Positions 50,255 through 62,534 of a DNA stretch of 64,000 nt are shown here, piece by piece. A model generated the notes under the pieces. That model did no database searches. It was not told where the DNA came from and saw only the letters and a program-made list of their open reading frames with translations. This DNA comes from Monodelphis domestica (taxonomy: Eukaryota; Chordata; Mammalia; Didelphimorphia; Didelphidae). The DNA is taken from the NCBI RefSeq assembly GCF_027887165.1, contig NC_077232.1, positions 4,791,895 through 4,855,894 on the forward strand. The letters run 5' to 3'. Position 1 is the first letter of the stretch; the number at the start of each line of letters is the position of its first letter. The position numbers and the translations under genes were made by a program.

Positions 50255-50457
50255 GTTTGTTTTTATTTTAAACCCTTTCCATCTTAGAATCAATACTATG
50301 TATTGTTTCTAGGGCTGAAGAGCAATAAAAGCGAGGCAAGGGGGTCAGTGACTCTACCAAGGTCATGCAACTAGGACGTGTGTGATGCTAGATTTGAACC
50401 CAGCATCCCCTGTCTCCAAACCTGATTCTCTATCCACTGAGCCACCTCACTGTCCCC
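50255..50457 (-). mobile_element. MAR1-type SINE
   Basis: Reverse copy with tttaaaccctttccatctta, atttgaacccagcatcccct and gagccacctcactgtcccc. Confidence 0.88.
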
Positions 50458-50459
50458 AT

Positions 50460-51525
50460 CACACCCACCTTTTTGAAGAACTATTTTGGCAGCAGGACTG
50501 GATCTTGAAACTTGAAACAAGGAGACTAGTCAGTGGACTAATACAGTTATCCAGGGTGGGGCGGCCCACCTCAGGGCCATAGCGGTGTGTATAAGACATA
50601 AGGGAGAAATCGGAAAGGCAGAAGCCAGATTTGGCCCCAGATTGGATACGGGAGGAGTTAAAGGTGCCCCCAGAGTTGTGAGCCTGTGATGACTGGGGAC
50701 ATGGCAGTGTCCCTTCTGAGATGTCCAGATGTCCAAAAGGCAGTTAGTGATGGCTTCCTGGATCTCAGAAGAGAGATGAGGGCGGGATCAGGGCTCAGAA
50801 GAGGCACTGGAAGCCGCTGTTTCAGTCGAGCAAAGAAGTGAGACTGAAGAGGGTTTAGAAGGGAGCAGAGATGGCCTGGAGGCACCCAGTGTAGGGACCT
50901 TCCCAAATGACTTTAGCTGAAAAGGGGGTGAGAGCAAAGGAGAGCCAGTGGGATCGTGGAACCAAGGAAGAAGGTTTTGAGGAGACGGTGGGGGTGTTTG
51001 TAAGCCACAGGGAAGGAAGGAGCCAATAGATAGAGTGATTGGAGATGAGGGATGAGAAACAAGGCAGTCTGTCAGAGATCCACCCGGATGAAGGCCAGAG
51101 AGTGGAGGAGCATGGCCGAATGGCATGGCATGGAGCCGCAGAGAGCGGAGAGAAGGGGTTTGCTCCAAGTCAGCCACCTACTGCAGCCAGATTGGAGCCC
51201 AAGTGTTCTTACCCAACACTCAATGACCCCAAGCTCCAAGGGGGTTGGAAGGATTTCCAGCTCCTCAAGACTACCGTCACCCCCAAAGAAGACAAACCTT
51301 TGTCTCACCCTCCCCAAATCACATTGTTCCGTAACCTTTCTCTTCGTGGCATCCCAGAACCTCACCCTGATGCCAGAACATTCAATCTTGGCGTCTTGTA
51401 TCCAGTGACTCAAACTAGCCCTCAAGATCTGATGGGTGCATAGGCTTGCCTGAGGGCAATCTTCTGGACAGTTTCTAGACCTGCTGCTACCTGTTGGACA
51501 AAGTTAGGCATTTGTTAATTTACTG
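50460..51525. other. Intergenic, no recognised feature
   Basis: Overlapping open frames on both strands at 50,650-51,440 look like composition effects. There are no convincing splice sites or protein motifs. Confidence 0.4.
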
Positions 51526-51529
51526 TCAA

Positions 51530-53165
51530 AAATGTTCATGGATCAAAACTACCACTCTTTGCAGATAAGACGTCTACTTAGAGAACCCTAGCGAATCAAC
51601 TAAAAAGCGAGTCAAAATAATTAGCAACTTCAGCAAAGTTGCAGGATACAAAATAAATACACATAAATCATCAGTATTTCTATATATTATCAACAAAGCC
51701 CAGCAGCAAGAGATAGAGAAATACTACTTAAAATAATCCTAGGAGTACCAGGCCTGGAGACAGGAGGTCCTGGGTTTAAATCTGGCCTCTGACACTTCCT
51801 AATGGCGTGACCCTGGGCAAGTCACCTACCCCCAACTGCCTAACCCTTAATGTTCTTCTGCCTTGGAACTAATACATAATATTGATTCTAAGACAGAAGA
51901 TAAGGGGTTTTTTTTTTCTTAAAAAATGAAATAACTGTAGACAATATAAAATACCGTGGTCTATATGCCAAGACCAACCCAGGGACTACATAAACACAAT
52001 TACAAAACACTCCACACAAATAAAATTAGATCCAAACAATTGGAGAAATAGTAATTGCTCATGGGTAGGCCAAGCCAATATAATAAAACTGATAATTCTG
52101 CCTAAATTAATTTTCTCATTCAATACCATACCAAACTACCAAAAATTATTTTCTAGAGCTAGAAACAATAATAAGGAGAACAAAAGGTCAATAATATCAA
52201 GAGGATCCATGAAAAAAGAATGTACAGGAAGGTGACTTAGCAGTGCCAGATCACAAACTGATTATAAAGTGATAATCATCAAAACAATCTGGTCCTGGCT
52301 AAGAAAGTGGTTTAGATGTAAAGTATGATATCATGAGCAAATTAAAGGATCATAGAATAATCTACCTCCCAGATCTATGGATAAGGGGAAAATGTATGAC
52401 CAAACAAGAGAAAGAAAACGAAATACTTTGTGACATAACTTGGATTATTTTGATTAAATTTCTTAAAGTTTTGTACCAACAAAGTCAATGCAGCCAACAT
52501 TAGAAGGAAAACAGAAAACCAAGGGGAAAATTTTACTGCAAATTTCTTTGATAAAAGGCCTCTCTTCTCAAATATGTAGAGAACTAAGTCAAATATATAA
52601 AAATATGAGTCATTCTCTAATTGATAGATAGTCAAAGGATCTAAACAGGCAATGCTCAGATGAAATAATCAAAGATATCTATACTTATATGAAAAAATGC
52701 TCTAAATTGCTAATGATTTGTGAACTGGAACAACCTCCAGGAACTGAAGTAGAGTGAAAGGAGCAGAACCAGGGGAACACAGAGACTGATACATTGTAGC
52801 ACAATCAGATGTAACTGACTTTACTACTAACAGCAATGCAATGATCCAGGACAATTCGGAGGGACATATGAGAAAGAACACTCTCCACATGCAGAGAAAG
52901 AATCGTGGGAGCGGAAACACAGAAGGGAAAAAAGCATTTCCTTGATCACATGGTTCAATGGGGATATGACTGGGGACGTAGACTCTAAACAATCACCCTA
53001 GTGCAAATATCAATAATATAGAAATAGGTCTTGATCAAAGAAGCATGTAAAACCCAGTGGAATTGCTCATCAGCTATAGGAGGGGGGTGGGGAGAGGGAA
53101 GGGAAAGCACATGAATCATGGAAACATGGAAAAATATTCCTAATTAATTAATTAAATTTTAATAT
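51530..53165 (+). mobile_element. L1, ORF2 part and 3' end, degraded
   Basis: Starts in the reverse-transcriptase region (ctctttgcagataagacgtc, cagcaaagttgcaggataca: SNFSKVAGYKIN) and runs through ORF2 to an L1 3' end (acatgtaaaacccagtggaa analogue at ~53045). Multiple stops and deletions; a SINE sits inside it. Confidence 0.85.
51747..51918 (+). mobile_element. MAR1-type SINE inside L1, 5'-truncated
   Basis: accaggcctggagacaggag...gtgaccctgggcaagtcacc...gataaggggttt. Confidence 0.88.
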
Positions 53166-53184
53166 TTTTTAAATTGATTCTAGA

Positions 53185-54175
53185 AAGGCAAATTAAAACT
53201 ACTCTGAAGTACTACCTCGAAGCTATCAAATTGGTTAGTGTGGCAGAAAACAAAAATCACAAATGTTGGAGGAGATGTGACAAAATCAGGACATTAATAC
53301 CCCGTTGGAAGGATTGTGATCTGATCCAGGCATTCTGAAGAGCAATTTGGAACTCTGCCCAAGGGGCCATAAAACTGTGCAGACCCTTTGACCCAGCATT
53401 CCCACAACTAAGTCTGTATCCTAAAGAGCTTTCTTTTTCAAATGAATAAGGACCTACGTGTGTAAAAAGATCTATAGCTGCTCTTTTTGTGGTGGCAAAG
53501 AATCCGAGATCGAGGGGATGTCTGTCCATTGGGGTGAGGCTGAAGAAATTGTGGTATCCGATTGTGATGGAAGACTATTGTGCAGGAAGAAATAACAAGC
53601 AGGGTGAATTCAGGAAAATGTAGAAAGTCTTATATGAGGGACAGCGAGGTGGCTCACTGGATAGGGCCCCCGGTCTGGAGACAGAAGGTTCTGGGTTCAA
53701 ATAGGACCTCAGACACGTCCTAACTGTATGACCCCAAGCAAGTCACTTAACCCCCATTGCCTAACCCTTTCAATTTTTCTGTCTTTGAACCAATACATAA
53801 TATTGGTGCTGAGACAGAAGATAAGATGTTTTTTAAAAGACGATCTAAGATGATCCCAAAGGACTCATGATGAAAAATGCTTCTCCCTCGGGAGAAAGAA
53901 CTGACCAACTCTGAATGCAGATGGAAGCAGACTTCTTCACTTCCTTTGTCTTTCTTGTTTGCTCATTTGGGCCTGTGCTTTCTTTTGCAGCACGGCTTAT
54001 ATGGAAATAGTTTGTGCATGACTGCGCGTGTATAGTCTATATCAAATTTCTTGCCTTCTCAAGGAAGGGGGAAGGGAGAGGAGGAAAGTATTTGGAACTC
54101 AATTTTTTTAACTGTTAAATATTGGTTTTACGTGGAATTGGGAAGAGTATAAACATTTTCCAAAAGGAATGTCTG
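53185..54175 (+). mobile_element. Second L1 3' end (different subfamily)
   Basis: ttctagaaaggcaaattaaa through ttttgtggtggcaaagaatc, split by a SINE. It then ends in a different L1 3' UTR (gaaagaactgaccaactctg, catgactgcgcgtgtatagt, tatatcaaatttcttgcctt). Confidence 0.82.
53637..53838 (+). mobile_element. MAR1-type SINE inside L1
   Basis: gggacagcgaggtggctcac...aagcaagtcacttaaccccc...gataagatgttttt. Confidence 0.88.
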
Positions 54176-54413
54176 GTGTATTATCATTCTGTTCCTAGCA
54201 ACATGGATGGAAAGGAAGGTGGAAGGAAACTGAGGTCATCTAACCCAACCTCATTTTGAACATAAGGAAGCGGGCCAAGAGAAGGGAAGTCGCTTCCTTG
54301 GGGTCACTCGGGGGCACCTGGTGCTTCCCTCTTTGGTCCTGAGTTTCCTCATCTGTAAAGTGGAATTCTGGTAGAGGTGGGAGGCTCAGAAGAACAAGGC
54401 AGACAGACAGACA

Positions 54414-54438
54414 ATAATAATAATAATAATAATAATAG
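54414..54438 (+). repeat. (AAT)n microsatellite
   Basis: About eight AAT units, directly upstream of a MIR-like fragment (54440-54525, ttattatcccattttgcaga). Confidence 0.9.
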
Positions 54439-54892
54439 CTATGTTAGCCCGTTTAATCCTTATAAGAATCCTATGAGAAAGGTGTTATTATCCCATTTTG
54501 CAGATAAGAAATCGAGGCAAGCAGGAATGATGGAAGGCACCCCTAGTCCTTGCCGTTAGGGAGACTGAAACTGGCAGAATTTCTCAGCCCACAGCTCCCA
54601 AGACCCTTCCAGAGAATAATGCCTCCCGTTCTGCTCCGTTTGCCTGGAGATCAATAAACGAGGACCCTGGGCTCGGAGAGGAAGCATTTCATGAGCAGCA
54701 GCTGATGGGCAGTTGCCAGGTGGCTAGTGAGGCCCTGATCCAAGAAAGAAGCACACAGAGAGAGGATTTTCCCCAGCCTCGGGGCAGATGGCAGCAGCTC
54801 AGTCCCTTTCCTGAGCTGGGAGGTCCAATGACGGGGCAGGATGCTGGGCGATTGAACGGGTGACTCCAGGGTTTGCAAAAACCACCTTTGTG

Positions 54893-55159
54893 TCAGTGGT
54901 TTGTCGCTAATCTTATCAGAAAATCCTGGTAGGGCCAGAGATCTCTCAGGATACTGAAGACCTCCTCCAAGCCAGAAGTCAGTGAGTCCACCCTGGCCCC
55001 GACAGCCTGAGGGTCTGGCCTTGGCGGAGGCTCTTGCTTGACCTCGAAAGGTTCCTTTCTCCAGGGAGATGGCGGCCCCCTTTGTGACTGCTTGAGCTTC
55101 AACAGGGCAAAGTCAAACATCCCCACAAATATGGCACCAATATGAACCGCCGGGACGCC
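54893..55159 (-). CDS. Possible orphan exon (terminal), unknown product
   Basis: On the minus strand an acceptor-like cacctctcttcag is followed by an open frame GVPAVHIGAIFVGMFDFALL, KLKQSQRGPPSPWRKEPFEV and, near its end, SGLEEVFSILRDLWPYQDFL, closed by TGA. It has a hydrophobic start, a proline-rich middle and an amphipathic C-terminal helix. Composition looks more coding-like than the neighbours and no repeat covers it. I do not recognise the protein. It may equally be a pseudogene or chance. Confidence 0.25.
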   Translation of the reverse strand, partial: GVPAVHIGAIFVGMFDFALLKLKQSQRGPPSPWRKEPFEVKQEPPPRPDPQAVGARVDSLTSGLEEVFSILRDLWPYQDFLIRLATNH

Positions 55160-55251
55160 TGAAGAGAGGTGAACTGACTCAGGCTACAACGGGAATTTGT
55201 CTAGTTCCTGTCAGGTTCGAAGTGCAGGACAATTCTAGTAGCCCCAGATTT

Positions 55252-55450
55252 CTTTTTTCTAACCCTCACTTCCATCTTAGAATCAATACTGTGCATTTGT
55301 ACAAAGCAGAAGAGCAGTAAAGGCTAGGTAATGGGTGTGAAGTGACTTGCCCAGGGTCATATAGCTAGGAAGTGACTGAGGTTAGATTTGAACCCAGGAC
55401 CTCCCATTTCTAGGCCTGGTGCTTTATCCACTGAGTAACCCAGCTGCCCC
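55252..55450 (-). mobile_element. MAR1-type SINE
   Basis: Flanked by a perfect 12-bp duplication agccccagattt (55240-55251 and 55453-55464). Confidence 0.95.
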
Positions 55451-55464
55451 AGAGCCCCAGATTT

Positions 55465-57360
55465 AGTGTCAAACCACCTGGGTTCAGAGTTGTTTAATCC
55501 TATATGCCTCCGTTTCCCCATCCTCAAAATCCCAAGGTTAGACTATGTGATCTCTAAAGTGTGTGAAACTCTGCTATGCCCAGCTCTCCATGCCAAAGCG
55601 CCTTAGAAGTCAACCTTGAGTCATCATCATAGACTGGGGGAGGCAGAGATTGCTGAAGGGAGGGTGGGGGGGCAGGGGAGGTGTCTTAACTGCTGTACCA
55701 CACTGCATTGTGGACTAGAGAGAGCCATCAGCCTGGGCCAGGGCAGGTCTCTGTATGGAGCCCAAGGACACTCACCTCGAGAATGTAGCCTCCTTATCTC
55801 CAAATGAAGGCTGAGACCTCAATAATCACTCCTGGGGAGCAGTAGGGAAGAGCACCAGAGTCTGACTTCTGCCCCGTACCTGGGGTCCTGGGCACATCTT
55901 GGACTTTGCACAGGTCAGAGGAGGAAACAGGCCAAGGGAGGTGAAGGGATTTACCTAAGGTTGTACAAACAGTCAGAGCTGGGTTCTAATCTGGGTCCTC
56001 TAGCTTCAGATCCATGGCTCTCCCCATTGTCTCCTCCAAATCTTCTATTTCCTGGGTCCAGTGTGGTACCCAGGAGGGAAACTGTAGATTCAAAATCCAA
56101 GGACTTGTGTTCGAATCCCAGCTCTGCCCTGTGTCGCCGGGTCTTTGTTCTCCCATCTGTGGAAAGGAAGAGTGTGGGCCTGGGGATCTCTGAGGAGGTC
56201 CCTTCTAGTTCCAAGTCTACAACCCTGAGACTTCCAAATGGGGCTTTCTCTGGCAATGAGATGTTTGGACCTATGGACCTAGACACCATGAGAGTCGTGC
56301 CAGTCCTCCCCCTTTGCTTTGGTTCATTTTAAACATCTTCTCTTTCATTATAGACTTGACAAACATCCTCAAACAAAGAAAAAGGGAAGAGGAGGAATGC
56401 CAAGAAACCATGAATTGCCATGTTTTCAAAGCATATATTCCATTTCCCCCTTGAGTACCAGCCCTGCCGGGCCTGCCTGTGTCCCCTTCAGAACTCCCTT
56501 CTGCTCTCCTCTGGGTAGTTCTAATGTTTCACTGATGCTTCTTTTTTCTTTTCTTTTGAGAGAGAGTATCTTTATCTCCTCTCCTCCCCCACCCTGATTC
56601 CCAAAAAGCCTTCCCTAGTAATAATTCAGCAGAGTGAAACAAAACAAATCCACCGTCTGGCCGCGTCTGAGGATGTTTGTCTCATTCCACGGCCCGTCTG
56701 CCAAGAGATCAAAGGAGGCATGTGGGGTCATGACTGATTGGTGCCCATCGGTGTGGTAGTCATTCCAAATCATGCTCTTCCCATTCTGCCCACTTGCCCA
56801 TGCATCAGACCATGGATCAAAGTCTTCCTGGGATTCTCCAAACCCTCTTCTGTTCTTCTCTAGACAAGGGGCACTTGGTTTGCTAGAAACCAAAGCTCAG
56901 GTTTGGGATACCTTGGAGTGAGGGTGAGAAGGCCTCACCCAGGCTGAAGCAAAACTGCCGAAGGGAGGCTGCATCTCAGGTTCCCTTCTTAATTCCTCCC
57001 CTGTCCATCAGGAAGGGGGAGCAAACACAAAGAGACCGAGGTGGCCAAGCATTCACGGCCCCATGGAAGCTGGATAGGAGACAGAGCCACGTCCCTTTCC
57101 TCCGCGTGTCTATTCACATGCACTTGGAATCTTCAGACCCCACAGCAGGCGCCTCTCCTGATTTTCTCAACCTTGCCAGAGGCCATCATACCCCCACCAA
57201 TTGACAAGGTCGCCCTCCAAGGAAGGAAGGTCAGCAAAGCAGACCCCAGAATGAGGGCCCCCTGCTGCTCCCCCTCTGTGACTTCTCTCCCCAAATTTTC
57301 CCCACTAGTGGACTGGGTATGATTATTATTTTCTTCCCAAAACAGGAGAAGAAATAACAT
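55465..57360. other. Intergenic with old SINE/MIR traces
   Basis: MIR/SINE-like text near 55465-55570, 55905-56030 and 56060-56230 (cgaatcccagctctgccctg). A minus-strand frame at 56615-56893 has no recognised motif. Confidence 0.4.
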
Positions 57361-58150
57361 GAGAGCAAATGCTTATAGGATCAATAAACATATACCCTAC
57401 TTTAAGCCCCCCTAGGTTATTACCCCCAAAAGATTGCAATTACAGAACTAAAGCCCAAAATTACTGCCCATGACCCCTCCTTTCTCAAGCACAAGCCACA
57501 CTCCAAGGCCCTACAATAAACACCAGCTGAAAGGTTGAGCACTATAATGAATCTTGTCCTACAGTTACCACACTTGAATGAATTTGTTGTCGTTGGGCAC
57601 TTCAAAGTAGCACAAGAAAAACAGAACTTGTAAATGGAGGAAAACCCCCAAATTGGTCTGCCTCAAGTCCTCACACCTAGATGCGAAGATGTTTTGTTGT
57701 TCATCTCCCAAGCAATTGTGATGGATAGTGAACGCTGACCAAAAGCACAGCCATCCCCTCAGCAGGTCAGGGGATAACCTACAAATGGCTTTATGCACAT
57801 TAATCATGTCTATCACAGTGTTGTAGAAACCTCGTAAATGTTGTTTAGGTGATTTGAGAATACCCAATCAGACTGCAGAATGTCACATACGTAGAGAATT
57901 GATTGGGTGTGTACCAAAAACCCATATAATAAGGGTGCCGTGGTACTATGGCAGAGCACTGTGTGTGACGCCTGCATGCATGGGCTGAATGCACGGTGTA
58001 TCTCATCTCATTTATCCGACCATGACGTCACACTTGGGCAGACAGCCCTGGGTCCTCGGAGAGGCCGCCGGACGGACCTCTGTATAAGCTCACGGCCAAA
58101 CCCGCTCAGTGAATGTCCCAGAGCTTGACGGTATAACCACTCCCAGGAAG
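57361..58150. other. Possible old LTR or retroelement
   Basis: Has a TATA-like cccatataataagg (57929-57942), an aataaac near 57382 and promoter-like spacing, but no paired ends or target duplication were found. Confidence 0.25.
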
Positions 58151-58619
58151 CGTTGCTTCTGACCCAGAAACCTCAGGAAACAACACGATTCTCGCCGGCT
58201 GGTGTTCAGCTCCTCTTCTGCAGTGTTGGGAGAAAGACTCGGAGGCAGCGGGCTCTCCGCTTGCAGGGCAGCCAGGAATGCGGGCCCGACTCTGTCCGCC
58301 TCTCCGACATCATCTCCCTGACCCTGCCTCTTTCCACAACTTTCAGTCTTTTCTCCATAATTTCAGGCCACCCAATTTGTTTCCCATTGACAAATGACCA
58401 TCCACAGGGCACATACGGGCCGGCAAAATGAAGGCCACAAAGGAGGGAGCTTTGGCACAAACTCATTATGGAATCAGGATTCGAACTGCGGAGAGTCTGA
58501 GAGGCATCCAGCCCCCCCTCCCCCCATCAGTCCACAGAGAACACTGAGATCCTGGAGGGAATCCCAGATTTCATCTGCCAACAGTCTGTTTGCACAGGGT
58601 TGTTTGGCTGGCTTCTCCA

Positions 58620-58740
58620 CAGTCAGATTGGGAGCTCCTTGAGGGCAGGGACTGCCTTCCGCTTCTCTTGGTATTCTCAGAACTTAGCTCAGCGCCTGGC
58701 ACAGAGTAGGGGCCTAATGAACGCTTGTCGATTTGCCTTC
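58620..58740 (+). mobile_element. L2 3' end fragment
   Basis: gggagctccttgagggcagg, gctcagcgcctggcacagag and gcctaatgaacgcttgtcga match the conserved L2 3' terminus. Confidence 0.75.
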
Positions 58741-58799
58741 TCTAAGGTCACACGGATGATCCTGGATCTAGAATGGAAAGATCCTGAAGCATCTAATCC

Positions 58800-58922
58800 G
58801 CTCCCCTCGCTTTACTGAGGAGGAAATGGAGGCCTGGAGAATCAAGTGACTTACCCAGGGCCACACAAGTAGGAAGGAGCAGCGCTAGAATTCGAACCTA
58901 GGTCCTCGGACTGCCAAGCCCG
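58800..58922 (+). mobile_element. MIR SINE
   Basis: cgctttactgaggaggaaat, gacttacccagggccacaca and ctagaattcgaacctaggtc. Confidence 0.75.
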
Positions 58923-59179
58923 AAGAGCCATGAATAGGAAGTCAAAAATAAAGGAAGCCTCGACCAAAGTAACAAGGAAAGCAGACGATAGACACACGGA
59001 CTCTGGGTTAAGACCAAGAAATGGCTCCATTCTAACGCCTCCTGGTGGCACGGATGGGGCCAGGGAAAAGCCCACAGAATTCCTCTTTTGACAAATAATA
59101 AAGACCAAACATGAAAATTGCAAGTTAAAGCAAGTACTAATAATAATGAGGCTCCTCCATCCCCCCACGGGCCAGGCCT

Positions 59180-60920
59180 CCCAGGGCTGACGCGGCCTCC
59201 AGGCGCGTCTTTCCTAAAGTGCTGCCTGACCGCCCCAGACGGAGGACGGCAGGCAGGCCTTGAGCATCCGGAGGGGACGCGGGGACGCAGGCGTCTGGGA
59301 AACCCGCCACCTCGCTGCTTCCGACCCGCTCCAGCTCGGAGACCCGTAAACAGAGCTCGGCTGCTGTTCCCGGGAAGCGCAGTGGGCCGCGGCCTTCACT
59401 GTCCTTCCCGACGAGCTCCTCAGCCACCACGGGCGTCCTCCGGTAGAGCGTGGGTCCGGGAGGGCAGGCCACGGCCTGACAGGCAGGCTTGGGGGCGATT
59501 CCCAGGCATTCATTTGTTTTTAAACCCTTTTCTTCTGTCTTGGAATCCCTGCTAAGGATCCGCTCCAAGGCAGAAGAGCAGCTGGGCAATGGGGGGCAAA
59601 TGACTGGCCCAGGGTCACCCCGCTGGGAAGAGTCTGAGGCCAGAGTCGAACCCAGGACCCCCGTCTCCGGGCCTGGCTCTCTGTCCACCGCACCACCCAG
59701 CTGCCCTGGCGATTCTCCTTCAGTAGAGTCTGCTCCTTCCCCGTGGAGCCAGGCTGCCAGTGACACGAGTGGGATCCGGACCAAATCAGATATGGCCGCC
59801 TTAAGTCAGTGTCTGCCCAGATCCCCCTGACCGTGGCTGCTGTAAGGCAGGGCCAGCGGGGGCCGGAACTCCGGGGCGCCTTCAGCCGGGCCCGTCAGCT
59901 CTGATGGGCTCGCAGGGAACGCCTGGCGCCTGCTGGGGCCTGGCTGGGGGCCGCCTCCAGCCTCCTCCGTGCTCCGGAGCCCGATATTTCTCAGGCCATA
60001 AGCAGAGCAATGCAGTCCGGATCAAAGGAGCCGGCCAGCAGCCGGCCATCAAGGCCTCTGCCCTGGGCACTGGCCCAACCAAGACTGGCTCAGTGACGGA
60101 AGACTTCCTGGAGGTGGTGCCCGAGGGGCAGCCTCCGCGGGTGTTTGGGTCCCAAAAGGCAGAAGGGAGGAGGGAGAGTGAGCGTGCGGGCCTGGAGGAC
60201 AGCCTGGGAAGGGGGAAACTGAGGCAGCCTAGAGCAGGTATGTGGGCCTGGGGAGGAGAGCCCAAGGCCGGCCCCCTGAGGCTGCTTCCCCAGCAGGTTG
60301 GACGAGCTGGGCCTGATCCAGGGATCTCCCCAGCTAGGAGGAGGTGGAGGCCCAGATTTGTTCTTGGTCTCGGGGAGTTTCCAGAAGGTGGTTTAGGTGG
60401 GCTATAAAGAGAACCTGCCCAACAGGCGTGCTGGCTCCGGCGGTCTCGGGCGCCCCAGGCCTGCCGGCCTTCCACAGACACGGGCTGCCCACTCTCCGGT
60501 ACACTGGGGAGGACGTTCCTGCTGGGGGGGGGGGCGGGGCTGGACCAAGCGGTCCCCGAGGCCTCCCTTCAGCTGGACTCCAAGAAGTCGTCATGCCTGG
60601 CCTCAAAGGGCGGGCTTGCGGTCCGGACTTGGGTCTGTGCGCTGGACGCAGAACCTCGTCAGCTGGCTCCAGGGCTCTGCGCTCCTCTCCAGGGGCCACA
60701 GAAGTCCTCTGAGCGCCTCCCTTCAGCCCCGGAGACGATGGCCGGCCTCCTCTGGCCCCCTCCTGCTCTGCCCCCTCTTTGCTTCTTCCGGCCCTCACTC
60801 CGCCTGGCTTCAAACATTCTTGGCACAAAGCCCCTCTGCTGGGATCCCAAAGCACCCGGCCATGCCAGCCTCTTCAGAAAAAGGAGGGAAGGAGGCAGGG
60901 AGGCCGGGGGCTGTTCGGGG
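59180..60920. other. CpG-rich region, possible promoter
   Basis: CpG-dense at 59180-59500 and moderately so to ~60900. A TATA-like ggctataaagag is near 60,400 and a GC box (ggggcggggct) near 60,535. Human synteny places CPT1A on this side with its 5' end facing MRPL21, so this could be its promoter and untranslated exon 1. No CPT1A coding sequence is visible. Confidence 0.4.
59514..59706 (-). mobile_element. MAR1-type SINE within the CpG-rich region
   Basis: taaacccttttcttctgtct...accgcaccacccagctgccct, with ggcgattc duplicated on both sides. Confidence 0.9.
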
Positions 60921-61132
60921 CACAGCACCTTCATCTGGGATGCCGAGGTTTCAAATCGCTTTTAACCACAATCAGCTGAGGGAAGGTTTGGAGGCAGAAG
61001 GTTCTGGGTTCAGATCCCACCTCAGATTTTCCTGACTCCAAGGCTCTCACTCTGAGGTACAACCTGGCCTGTTCATTTAGGAACCCAGCAGCTAATTTCA
61101 CTTTCTCAAAAGCTAAAGAACTGCAGTGGGGT

Positions 61133-61331
61133 GGGGGTGGGGGCAGCCACGTGGCCCGGTGGATAGAGAGCCAGATCTAGAGCTCAGAGGGCGGCTTCCA
61201 ATCTGGCCTCAGACACTTCCTAGCTGGGTGACCCTGGGCGAGTCCCTTCACCCCCATGGCCTAGTCCTTATGGCTCTTCTGCCTTGGAACCAGTACGGTG
61301 TTGACTCTAAGATGGAAGGTGACGGTTAAAA
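61133..61331 (+). mobile_element. MAR1-type SINE
   Basis: gggggcagccacgtggcccg...gtgaccctgggcgagtccct...gatggaaggtgacggtta. Confidence 0.9.
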
Positions 61332-61651
61332 AGATGATCCGTCGAATAGCCATCAAGGACAATCATGGCACCTGAGTGCAATTAGATACACGAACCTCAA
61401 GCGATTCAGGGTGTGATCAAGAGAAAAATGTTCTCTCCCTGTCCACAGATTCTGCATAAAGCAGACATCATAACAAGAACCTCCCATGCGTTCTCCATCC
61501 GTCCATCCACTCAGAAGCTTTCCCCATGGCTCTTTATGCACCGGTGTCACACGATCAATACGCTTCAGGGCTATTTACCTGGTGATGGACCCAGTGGGGG
61601 GAGGCAGAGACCAAGAATCAGTCCATTTTCAGGATCCCTCTCCCAGGCCCA

Positions 61652-61653
61652 GT

Positions 61654-61703
<50 letters not shown>

Positions 61704-61829
61704 ACACACACACACACACTCACACTCACACTCTTACACACACTCTCCCATACTCTTACAAACACACACACACACACACACACTCACTCACTCACACTCA
61801 CACATACTCTCTCACACACACACACACTG
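61652..61829. repeat. (CA)n microsatellite with CACTCA variants
   Basis: About 175 bp of CA repeat broken by ctcac and ttaca interruptions; long artefactual TH-repeat frames cross it. Confidence 0.95.
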
Positions 61830-61961
61830 GATCCTCAAAGGGTTCACTTTATCCTGAGGAGCAGTGGGGGAGGGGGTTCTAGCGCTATCACTCATAACCC
61901 TCCATCCATAACGTTCCCCAGTGATGATCAATTAGCTAGTCAGTTAATTAGCATTTTTTTC

Positions 61962-62156
61962 TTTTAAGAAAGACTCACTTTCTATCTGAGAATACTGTGT
62001 ATTGGTTCCAAGACAGAAGAGCAGTAAGGGCTGGGCAATGGGAGTTAAGTGACTTGTCCAGGGTCACACAGCTAGCAGGTAGATAGTCAGATTTGAAGGG
62101 AGAAACTCTCATCTTGAGGTCTGACTCTCTATCCACTGAGCCACATGATTACCCCT
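61962..62156 (-). mobile_element. MAR1-type SINE
   Basis: Reverse copy (actgtgtattggttccaaga, ttgtccagggtcacacagct, gagccacatgattacccc). Confidence 0.88.
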
Positions 62157-62199
62157 CAGTTAATTAGCTTTTTTAGAAAGTGCAAAAATCAACCCAAAA

Positions 62200-62425
62200 G
62201 CTAGGTTGCACAGCCTATAGAATGAAAGCCTTGAAGTCAGGAAGATATGAGTCAAAATCCAGCCTCAGACACTTAGTGTCGGTATGACGCTGGGCAAGTC
62301 ACTTAACCTTTGTCTGCCTCAGTTTCATCACCTTTAAAATGGGGATAGCACTTATATCTGAGGGGTGTTGCGAGGCTATTGAGACATCTCTAAAGCACTT
62401 CACAAACCTTTTAAGGCTATCAAAT
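62200..62425 (+). mobile_element. Second-type SINE, MIR-like 3' part
   Basis: gtcaggaagatatgagtcaa, gctgggcaagtcacttaacc, cctcagtttcatcaccttta and ctctaaagcacttcacaaac. Confidence 0.65.
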
Positions 62426-62534
62426 CTTTTTTATTGATTTCTTTTTTTCTCCATAGCCTTCATCTCCACCTATCTTCCTTCTCCCAGCCCACTCAGAAAA
62501 CCATCCCTCAAGAAATGGGAGAAAGTAGTTCATC

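Noticed and set aside
61413..61967. TH-repeat frame of 184 codons
   Set aside because: CA microsatellite.
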